Below are positions 25,019-35,254 of a stretch of DNA of 64,000 nucleotides, piece after piece. The notes beneath the pieces are model-generated. The model was given only the letters and a program-made list of their open reading frames with translations. It did no database searches and was not told the DNA's origin. How positions within the stretch are numbered: the first letter of the stretch is position 1; each line of letters begins with the position of its first letter. The DNA lies in assembly GCF_000524195.1 (NCBI RefSeq), contig NW_020170500.1, positions 91,789 through 155,788 on the forward strand. Direction: 5' to 3'. A program made the position numbers and the translations under genes. This DNA is from Echinococcus granulosus. Taxonomy: Eukaryota > Platyhelminthes > Cestoda > Cyclophyllidea > Taeniidae.

Positions 25019-27260
25019 ATGTCTCAGAAGTCATCGAGGGCAACCGTCAGGCGAATATTTGGTTTGCGCTTATTTACATTTTCGATGATTATTTTATTAG
25101 TGCCCTCTCGGTACCGTTCCGCCACACAGGAGGTAATGTCACTTGAGTCGTATCTTTAAAATGTAGCTGCCATGTAATTTATCGACTACTGCGTCCAGGG
25201 GAGGTCCATCCACTTCATCTCCGAAGAAAGATCAAAAAACTTTTCTCGACATACATGTAAGTGAACCTCACTCCACGTCATACACTTCCTTCGAATACCC
25301 AATTCCCAAAACGAATGTCCGAATTTACCCATTCAAAACTCCATATAATAGGCTATCTGGTAGCTTTGTTGTGTCATTATTTTCCTGCCAACCTTCTTAA
25401 CAGTACATATTTTGGTATTTTATAGAAAATTCGAAAGGAGAGGATTCATTTTATCTGTGTCCCCCTTATGATTGTGGATTTCGAATTCCCTTGAGCCTCG
25501 TTTTAGGACTCTATCGCGTCGATTATTCGATCCGAAGCAGAGCCTTCACTAGCCTCAAAGCCAGTCCTTCGGCTACAACGATGTCGGTCAATGTCAGATA
25601 TTGGGAGAACTCGGTTAAATCTGACAGATTCGGAGATAAAACTCAGGTCCAATCTTGCCATTTGGACTTTTCTTCTGGAACACTCTAGAAAGGCGGTTGA
25701 GAAGCAAAATAAACAGGAAGAAGTACGGTTTGTTCACAAAATTTTGATTAAAGTTTTTTTTGCATAAAAATTGTTCAAGGTGTAGGCAAGTAATTTTTTT
25801 GTGCCACCTACCAAACTATTAAGTGACACGCTTGACACGAGACGACCATTTCTCTTGTACCTTCATTTGGTGAAGCGTATTTATACCCTCCATCCTTGTT
25901 CTCAAATGGCGCAAATACCAGCGTGATATACTTAAAATAGCTTTGCATATCTAGCCCAATGTCCATAACGAGTTCGATGTCTAAATATTCCTGTCTTAGA
26001 AATTATGGTAACCTTAGAGTTGGCCGCTTAAATTCCTCTTCGTACTTCTTACAGGCTCTTCGCAAGGCTATTGCGGAGGCGCATGATCGGGAAGCTTGGT
26101 TAAAAAAGTGGCTTAAAGTTCAGGAATCTATCGATTTACAGGTAATTCTTCCCTCTTTTGATGTTTCTGTTCACAGTTTGTCCCAAGGGAGTTAAATCTT
26201 TGGTTGTTTTAGATTGTAATCTATCAACGTCTGCTCAAACTAATGAAGGGCGAATCGGGCATCATAAGCCTTTTGCGCCGCCTATATGACAACCATCTTC
26301 TTCCTGTCAGTGATCGTCTTCCTCTTGAGGAGCTTACTTTAGGCGACGATTTTCAAGGTCATTTGACAGCGGCTTCTCTGGCTCAAGAAAACGTCAGTTC
26401 TATTGCTTTTTAGCAAATGTTTCAAATAATTAGAAGTTCTTATTGTTTTTGGTAAAATCCATTGCTGTCAATTGTTATTTGAAGGAGCATGTGAAATGTA
26501 CATGATTGTTAAATACGTGCCCCATGTATCTCATCACGGTAACCTTTATTTAACCTCTACCACCTTCCTCATGCACGATAAATGATGGGTATGATTGGAA
26601 TTTGTCTGCGTTATAGGCAGAGTTTAACTCGGCAGCGAAAATTCAGCGTCTTCTCGTGATGTGTGCGATTCACAGCAAGTGTCTCCAAAGGGAGCTACCA
26701 GGTGCTTTTAAAAAAGGGCAGAAATCTAGCTGATTTTTGGCCCCACAAAAACGACCTTCGAAGCTTCCTTAAGTGGAAAAAACACTGGTTTCCAATTACC
26801 TAGCCTTCAAATTCGCTAGGTGAAACATGATCATTACATTGCCTTTATGCTGGACTAGCTTGCTACTTCTATTGTCGGCAATATCCGTAATCCACGATGG
26901 TATTCTAGATTTCACCTTCATAGGATTGGGTCTCGAAGTCTCCTCAAGCATGAAAAGGAACCGCATCGCTTGTTTTACCGCTTGCTCTCTACACAGACAA
27001 TAAAACGTAAACATCTAATCACCATTCCCTTTGATTAGTTCGTAGCCGGTATCGCAGGAGATCTAAAAGCTCTGAGCGCTATCGCATCCCAGTTGGATGA
27101 ACTGGCTCATGTCGTTCTCTCATCCACCTCCTGGTTGGGTAACAAAGAGGTGGTGGCCAAGTTAACTCAGGCCTGTCGGCTCTGTCTTCACCTCGCTTCG
27201 CTTCGAACTCACCGGCTGCAACAGGAAATGGCCCAACGAGTTGGTGCTATTTCGTCTTAG
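25019..27260 (+). CDS. Uncharacterised helical protein, eight exons
   Basis: Exons 25019-25045, 25101-25132, 25199-25256, 25507-25722, 26055-26141, 26213-26392, 26617-26701, 27046-27260. All donor/acceptor phases are compatible and the total is exactly 900 nt (299 residues). I do not recognise the family. The first 40 residues are basic and Pro/Ser-rich (GPSTSSPKKDQ). Residues 40-85 contain an R-S-M-S-D-I-G segment of the kind often phosphorylated. Residues 85-140 are strongly helical and probably coiled coil (EHSRKAVEKQNKQEEALRKA), and the remainder is leucine-rich helix to the end. There is no signal peptide, membrane segment or catalytic motif. A centrosomal, cytoskeletal or scaffold role would be a guess. 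The first two exons (9 and about 11 codons) are the weakest part of the model; exons 4-8 are well supported by uninterrupted helical sequence across splice joints. Confidence 0.7.
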
Positions 27261-27937
27261 CAAATTTATTAACTGAATAATTAGTTCTTCTTGAATGCAT
27301 TTATGAAATTTTTGACATAAAGATCCTACTTTTACACTGTATCTTCGTCTGTGAATTCTGTAATGGGTACTATAAATAACCAAATTAACCCGCATTGTGA
27401 TTGGTTCAGAGCTTATTGAATTGTACCGTCCCAAACCACTTTTGAATACGTGGTCATCTATGAGGAAGGTTTATCGTGTTAAAACCCACACACGCCGATC
27501 AAGTGGCAGCAAAGACGCGAACAGAGGTCAGGACAGCCAAACGACCACGTATGGCTGGAGGGTCAATAACAGTCGCAGCCGTAAGCAGTCATCTGATTGG
27601 TTCCTGATCGACGCCTGACCATATTTGGTGGTGCCATGTGGATAAATTGCTGATTCATACACATAGGTGGTTGTATTCGAGACACAGACTAGTGGCCTTT
27701 TGAGCATATCCTGACCGGCAAAAGTCTCCTTTTTAGTAGTTTATGCAAGCATTACCTTGGGCTGCAGCACATTATTAACGGAGGGGCGCCTATCTTTCCA
27801 AGATAAGATGACTGAAAACTGCAAAGAATGAACATCCTTCAGGTTAAGATGACAACAAAACATCGTACTGTCGCGTAGTTCATTTCGGTTCCTTCCTTCA
27901 ATAATGTACAAATACGTGCTGAGTTTTAGTTATGGAA
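27261..27937. other. Convergent intergenic region
   Basis: A 677 bp interval between two converging genes. The open frame at 27397-27618 has no recognisable content. Nothing supported. Confidence 0.55.
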
Positions 27938-30900
27938 TTAGGGCGTGGTAGTAGCAGCAGCGGAAATTAGTTTGAGTTTCTCTACCGCCTTCACTAGTGC
28001 ATCGATCTCCGAGCCCTCGGCTTTCAGTACCGTTACAAGGTTCTCCACCTGGGCGGGCGATAGCGGTGACGACTGTGGTCCCCTAGGCCTCTCGGTTCGG
28101 CTCTGGCCAAAGCTGATGCCATCGCTAGCACGTTGCTGCTCTCGCAGACGCGTTACCAGGTGGTCGTACTGCAATCGAATGTTCTCCAACCACCCCAGCA
28201 GGCCCGATTTCAGCCGGTCTCGCAGATTCTGCACGCTGCTGCTCATTTCCAATTCTGCGTCTGTCAGTCCTGCATCGATGCCTTGGTACAGCAAACAGGA
28301 AAAGGGACCAAGTTAAACATGAGTGTAGGCAACGAGAATGTTACTACTTGTGAAGTGTATGCAGCTCTTCAATCTCCAAGGTTTTCACCATATTGGTGTC
28401 GTGATTTGATGCCCATAAAAAGACAAATCAAGGTTATGGTGGGAAGAAGTGAAAGGATATTTCATGACTCACTGTAGATGCGTCGAGCAAGCTCCGAGAG
28501 GCGATGATTGAGGGCCTCCTGTCGCTCGAGGATACGCGAGTGGCGGTCCGCGAGACGAGCGGCGTGAGTCTGGAGAGCTTCGCGCTGCGCTGCGAGCCCA
28601 GCCACCTCTTCGGACTGCGCCGCCAACTGACCCTCCACATACTCCGCAAATCGACAAACAGACGCCGCCAGGCCCGCCAGCTGGCTTAGCTGCGAGATGC
28701 GCAGCGTGTCTGTCGCCTAAAGTAGTAGTAGAGCACACACAAAACCATTACCAATCTATATTCTCAGTGAAATTAGACTACTACTCCATCAAAATAAGCT
28801 TAACCAGAACGTTTTCAAAACTGCTGGGACTCATGAACATTTTAGTAGTAGACTACGAAGAGGAGAAAGCGAATATATCTATTAACCGAAGACGAGAGCA
28901 AAAGGTCATTTACATTAAGGAACAGGCGGAAAATTTTCGGTTCAGAGGGGTTAATTCCATCATCTAAGGAGGACAGGATCGGCAGCCTGGAGGATTCAGC
29001 TGCCTTGAGGCTGCGTCGACATTTCTTTACGAATTCTGATTCCTTTGGGCTGAAAGTATCACAGAGAAAAGTCACATAGATGGGAGGTACGAGTTTTCCA
29101 CTTTTTGAAGTATATCCCACAGCCATCGCTAGTCATTCATGTAGCAATTTGCATTTTGAATGTTAGCAATAAGTCTGTTTCACACATCGAAATTTGGAAA
29201 CTCCCATCTTTGGCATTTAAAGTAACCAATTATCGTAGAATGATAAAAAACGCATCACATATATAGAACCTTGGTAGTAACCGTACTAACTGCGCCAAAA
29301 AAAGACAGCCAATCTCACCGACTAGAAGACGATTTCACTGGCAGTTTGCATTCCTTCTGTTCCAAACTTTGAACCCACTGCTCGCAGCGTACTGAAGGCA
29401 AATCGGCAACAGTGTCAGACCGTGAGGGCGGCCGGCAGGGCAGCGGCACAGTCACAACTTCGGGCTTGGAGGGGAAGACCACAGTGAAGGCCGGAGAGGT
29501 GTCAGTATCAGAGGGCGACTCCGCCGAGGCCCTGTGGGGCAGTAGACCAATCACTGCTCGACCTGGACTTCTACTGTCGTAGGTCTGACTGCTGAGACTT
29601 TGAGTCAGTAAGAGATACTCCACACTGCACATGTTTGACCGAAGTTTCTCCAGCAGATCTAAGTGCAGGAGAAAATAAGCCATACTTCCAATAGTGATTG
29701 GTTAGAATGTCCATATTTTACTAGGTTTTTAGGTATCGTGAAAACATTTGTATTTTGAGATGAGGTGTGGCATCAGAAAAATCTCGATGCGCATTTCAGA
29801 TGGTTCAAAACACGCCAGCGTTAGTAAATTAGATATATTCTGATAAAGTACACTTTCTCCGAATTCGAAAGACTGGTAAATTGATAGGTGATAGTAGATG
29901 GGTAAATAAGATACGGAAGTGACCGGCTTATTACGGTTTACTGATCAAATCGAACAGCTGAATAAGAAACTGGGCTAGACCAGACTATAAGCGAGGCAAA
30001 TCTTCTTGTAGAATGGCGGTCGCTTCTGAAAAGCAGACAAACGGACTTCGAAGTATCTTGCATCAAAAATAGCTTGTATTACTCATTTAGCATTTTTCGA
30101 CTGGAGTAAACATTAGTAACAAAGCCAAATAATGGCGAATACAACTTACTCGAGTTAGAGTCCTCCTCGATAAATACGGAGGAGTAGAGGTCACAGAGGT
30201 CATTCACCCAGGGAATGCGCACGTGGTGAATGCCAAAGTCGTGCAGGCAGAAGTAATTGCTACCCAAGTCAAGTGGAGCTGTAACTGTGCTGTGAGACCA
30301 GAGATACGAGGAAGGGACCAACGCCAGTTTCAGGCTGCACGATTCAACCTCCGAATCGACGTCACTATCCCCATCGTGTTTCATTGAGGCCTCGAAAGAC
30401 TTGTCCAGAACTGGTAATTCCAGGTCGACACTATCGATAAGGAAAAGGATGGGGATGCCGCGACCTAAATGCAAGGAAATAGGCAAGACATAAAAAGATA
30501 GGGAAAAAAGATTAGTGGTAGGAACAGTAATTGTAAGAAAGTGGTGGCAATAGGGAAGAAGAACTCAAACGAAAGGTTTAGCTCTAGCTAAATCAGCCTA
30601 TATCAAATATCTCAGAACCTAAAACATATGACGACTTCACTAGATCACGAGGAGATGAACAACATTTCAGAGCGTTCGCCACCAGTGTCACATATATGTG
30701 ACCCTTCGAGCTTCTTATGTGGGCCCAGCGTCATAAGTTGCAGAAATCGTGCCACAAAAAGGTTAGCTGAGTTTAAAAGAGTACAATAGATTGAGGATAG
30801 TCTTGGTCAAAGGATGGTGCAATCTTACTTCCGAGCAGAATTGCAAACAGTCACTTTGGTAGTGCAAACCTTGGTATCAGAATAATGAAACACTTGAATG

Positions 30901-33900
30901 GGTGTGGAGGCCAAATTTCCCCCGAAACAGGTGTTAAATACCAAAAATATACTCATAAATCAGGAGTTTAATCGATCGTGCCTTACAATCGCCTTGTGTC
31001 AATACTAGGAAAATCTTCCAATCAGTCCATAATCCCTAATGCATCATGCCGTAAAGTGTCACAAAATGACAATAATGACGTGGTTAATGTGAATACAATG
31101 AATTAATTATTTGTGCATGACCTTCGTTGGTTCCAAATTGCCATTGTTAAAGAAGAGTGAGAGGAGGACACGGTCATCCTTACGCGAAAAGACAAACACT
31201 AAAGCAAAGTGTAATCCAGGTGTTAGACCTCCGCCAATAGTAAGTCACAGTAGCCGGCCTTGCATGACATGGCCTGAAGAGATCCATGTTATGGAAATTG
31301 TAATGAGGAATCGGATTTCAACGGGAGGTGAGCATTTAAAACCAAATATAAAGAAGTAGATTAAGCCTCAATTCTAGCCATGGCTAATTCGACTTAACTC
31401 CTACTTCCGACCGTTTACTGTACAATTTGGTGGCTTGGAGCTATTGAAACATACTTAGGTAAGAGGTTGCTTACAAAAGAATCATTTCGAGACAAGACGT
31501 ACATTTGTTCGCTCACTAGACGTCTGCACACCCAAGCACAAACACGATTTCTCATCACAAGTCAGTCAGTCTAACAAACAGTCAACAGGCAGCGTAAAAT
31601 TCACCGCACCTTTCTACAACATGCACAAAGGAAGGAAACAATCACAAATTCACAGTCCTCGAAGCCTACTTTTGTCGCCTCCTAATGCATGCCTTGCCAC
31701 ATCCATTTCCTCAACTTCCACCACCTTTCCAACTAATGTACGCAACACGACATTGCTCCGACACCACTCAATTAAAACATTCATGGAAACCACCTTTGAC
31801 ACCCTAATCACTTAATTTTTGCCTAATCAACAGGGACACGCGATTCACCATTACTATCCAGAACAGAGGACTTCCCTCAATCTCCATCTTTCAGCTTTTC
31901 CTCACCAGAACCCAAGCATCCAGTCAAACCTTCATTCGGAGCAATACCTCCGGCTACCACCCTCTCTAAATGCCACACGATAAGCTTCTGCAGCTTTGCA
32001 ACCGAGCCAACCTTGGTTTGCGAACCCACACGAGCTCGAATTACACCCAACAGGTTCAGACAAAATCCTGTAACTGAGAGGAGAAAAGTGGTGGAGAGCA
32101 CTACCAGTAAAGCCATGCCAATAGACCAACATGCATCAATGTATAGTTCTACTCAATGTATTTCACCAGTACCATGCACGTCGCAGACCCCACAGGATAC
32201 CAACAATTGGGACTGCCTATAACGACAAAGGCATTCAAAATGTGATTTCAATCACCAATTTTGCCACAGAAGGTACGATAACGGTCAGCGTGCATAACTA
32301 ACTACTTCACTACCATTGATGAGTGTCTTGAGGAAGATCCTCAACTCCAAGTGTATATATTGGGAACAACACCCAGCAATCGTTGACACGGGCGATGGTG
32401 AAACGATTCAAAGTCCACTTTCGCATCAACTGGGGAGGGAAAGACGTGCCGAAAGCTGAGTCGGTGACTACATTTGTCACATACCCATGTCATTCGCAAA
32501 CATATGACAGACAACGAGCCTCATAAACTATCAATTTGTGGTTCACTTCCTCCAAATGCGTTGTAGAAACTCGACCACTTTTCATTGCTTCCTGATTGAC
32601 TGTCTCCAAAGCAAACTTCTTTAAAAACAGCCAGCATTCGACCTGGACCAGTCAATCCGTCAAAAGAAAGTTCCTCTCTTATTCCTACAAAGCAACTCAA
32701 TGGAACACCTCATGCCACCGAAAAATTGCCCACGAGATCGGTGCCTCGGAGAAGTAGTGAGATATTGCATCATTCTTCGCAGCCCCCTCATGATACTCCT
32801 CCATGCTCCGTGTGATATTCACTTTCCATTGCCTTAGACAACCGCACGAGCATATGGGACGCAGAACAGGCTGTTGTTAAATAAAATTGAAAAAAATAGA
32901 GCATATATTGTCATGAGGATTACTCCACCGAATTTAGGGACTTAGTTCTTGTGAAGAATAGTATGGACTAAAGAAGACAATGGTCCGACACTACCCTCAC
33001 TGTAACTTGTAAAGTCGTTAGTCGGGTTTGAAGCAAATGTTTGGCCTGGTCAATTGAAAAAGAGCAAATATATGTCCAAAATAGCAAAAAAACCTTACCT
33101 TGTGGACGACAATCAGATTGCAGCAGTACAGACGGTGGAATGTGCAAACAAATGCCATGGAATATCCTTCCAGCTCTATTGGCGAAGCAAACAATGTCTG
33201 GTTGGTTTTCATTCTCGTCTAATCGAAGACATATGAGGGTAGTAAAGTCAAAGGTGTAATAATCCTCGTTTGTAGGGAGAATTCGAACGAAGCGAACTAG
33301 CGGTTTGTTGATGGACATGGGGGACGCGCTTACCAGTAGTATGTCACCTGCACATATGGGGAGGAAGTAAATACAAGCTTAGCCTTCCAAAAGTCTACAA
33401 CATTCACTAAATTAAGGTGAAATTACCGTTCTCGCAAATAACATAAATCGGTACGCGGAGAGGTGCATCATGTGAAAAGCGTGCTCCATCGGAGAAGAGC
33501 GGGGAGCCAAAATCGAAGTCACAACAGACGGCTCCCATCGCTTCGCTCAGATTCAGTCCTCGCGACACCCTGGTACGTCTATTTTCCTTGTCTGCATGGT
33601 CAGGTGCTTCAAGAAGATAAATGACGAGCTCATTTTCAAACTTGAGAGATCCACCCGAAGAGCAAATACAACGACAAAGTATGAGTCTGCCATCACTGAT
33701 CAGTAGAACGAGCAGATTGGGGATATATGGATGCCACCGGACACGAACCAAGCGACTTATTGCAACAGAATCCCCAGATAAGGAATCAAAAACCGTTGTA
33801 AGCTTTGCAATTATTTTTGCCTACACAAATAAAGAAAACCAAGAAAAGCATATACTTGTTTTGAGTGCAAGAGAGACTCCGTTTTGGAAATGTCGGCGAC

Positions 33901-34289
33901 GTGGGCAGAAGTCTCCGTAAGTATGGCTAAAAAGCTTCTGTCGGGTGAAATTAGCATAGACACGGGATATGATGACGGCTGTGGTGTAAGAAAGAATGTC
34001 TTCTTCCTCATACTATCATCTAATGAAAAAACGTGAACCTGGCATGCTTTGCCATCCAGAATAAAAACGCGATCATGGAAGTCTACAGAGGTTATTGGAC
34101 CAAAGGGACATAACCTTTACTTAAACTATGCGAATTCTTTGCAAAATGAATGACTTGAGGAGTGAATGATGATTTTAATGGGGTGGAAGTAAGGTTTATC
34201 TCAGACAAAACTCTAGAAACCAGAGCACCCACCCCCACCTCCATTTCATTGGCCCGAGCTAATCCGAAGGAATTCAAACCGTGCGCCAT
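27938..34289 (-). CDS. NUP88: Nucleoporin NUP88
   Basis: Nine exons on the minus strand: 34121-34289, 33856-34082, 33427-33820, 33099-33347, 30150-30464, 29319-29658, 28914-29049, 28473-28716, 27938-28281. All phases fit; product 805 residues (human 741). NUP88 sits on the cytoplasmic face of the nuclear pore with NUP214 and NUP62. The N-terminal half matches its beta-propeller: VRWHPYIPNLLVLL, PIYVICENGDILLV, NYFCLHDFGIHHVRIPWV. The C-terminal 270 residues are the expected coiled-coil region, beginning FVKKCRRSL and ending LSPAQVENLVTVLKAEGSEI before the stop. The segment between propeller and coils (exon 6) is Pro/Ser-rich and much diverged. The ATG at 34289 gives a short leader before the conserved N-S-H-S-L-N-D-F part. 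Some family blocks in the middle (the T-Y-E-C-L-I-W type strand) were not seen and may have diverged. Confidence 0.93.
30465..33098 (-). other. Long NUP88 intron with repeat material
   Basis: A 2.6 kb intron, by far the longest of this gene. It carries the palindrome GTCACATATATGTGAC (30687-30702) and one arm of an inverted dispersed repeat (32832-32871) whose partner abuts the assembly gap. Its base composition and short open frames suggest decayed mobile DNA, but no transposase or reverse transcriptase motif was identified. Confidence 0.5.
32832..32871 (-). repeat. Dispersed repeat, copy 1 (inverted)
   Basis: The reverse complement of this 40-nt stretch matches 36768-36807 at 37 of 40 positions; all three differences are transitions. 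Confidence 0.85.
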
Positions 34290-35254
34290 TGATTCATGTG
34301 CCACAAAGTTAGGCTCTAATGTATTTTAATCAGGATAACATGTCGCTCTAACCAAATCCTCAGCTTTACAGAATGACTATTAAAATATCCATTTGTAACG
34401 CTGTTTAAAAAAACAAGCCAGTTACTCTACTAATGCTTTGCTGCATGGAATTAATGCCCAACTACCCATAGTACAGACAATTCTTTGGCATTATCGTGTA
34501 GTAGCCGTGTTGATCCATGACCTTATTCCATCTAATTATAGTCCGCATTATTTTCCTCAAAAACTTTTTTACAGTACATCTTAGTTCTAATGGAATTACT
34601 CGCTACCCATCTAAATTTGGCCTCAACGGTGTTTTTAGTCCTGATTCCTCAACACTGGTACCATTCTGCTTTTACTAGCTCTAGGTCACAATGGGTGAGT
34701 GTTCGTTGGCTGTGGGGCGCCTCCTGTTGTGGTCACTGTGTGCTTTCCCGTAGCTGATTTGCACAACTTAAACTGGGTATTCTCGTTATCTCTATATATT
34801 AATGGGGCTTTTGACAAGCATATCTAGTTGGTTGCTATGGTCTTTACCACTGGCCCTGTCGACGTTGTTTAACGTCAGATTTATATTTTTGAATCTTGGG
34901 AAGAACTGAAGTTAAGCGAAGGTTTAGGCGGTGTTCTTTTTTCTCTCTTTGTCACATATTAAATCTGCTTTTAAAGCTAGTTGGGGTTGGAGTTTGTGTA
35001 TTTGTGAAGCTTTCAAAATGGTCACCATTACATGCTTCACGGTTTTTCATAAGGTTCTTACCTGTTTTTGTGTATTTTGATAGATTAGTGCTTTTTACTT
35101 CTTAGCATTAATTTTATCTGTATAGTGGTGTTTAATTTGCACCTCGGTTATCAGTACATCCTTATTCCGGCATTACAAGCTTTGGTTTGGACTACTATTA
35201 TTATTCTACTGTCATCGAATTTTCCCTGCAAATTTCTTCCTCATATTTCTCAGA
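34290..35254. promoter_or_regulatory. Divergent NUP88/LACTB upstream region
   Basis: A 965 bp spacer between divergent starts. The LACTB start is preceded by a pyrimidine-rich tract ending CTCAG one base before the ATG, so either a 5' UTR intron or a trans-splice acceptor ends here. No other element was recognised. Confidence 0.4.

Noticed and set aside
28504..28689. Sense-strand open frame over NUP88 exon 8
   Set aside because: Mirror of the coiled-coil coding exon on the minus strand; GC-rich third positions keep several frames open.
30872..30885. TGGTATCAGA, resembling a retroelement primer-binding site for initiator tRNA
   Set aside because: Match is only ten bases, with no flanking long terminal repeat or reverse transcriptase seen; a similar TGGTATCAA occurs at 35702 within an LACTB intron, indicating chance.
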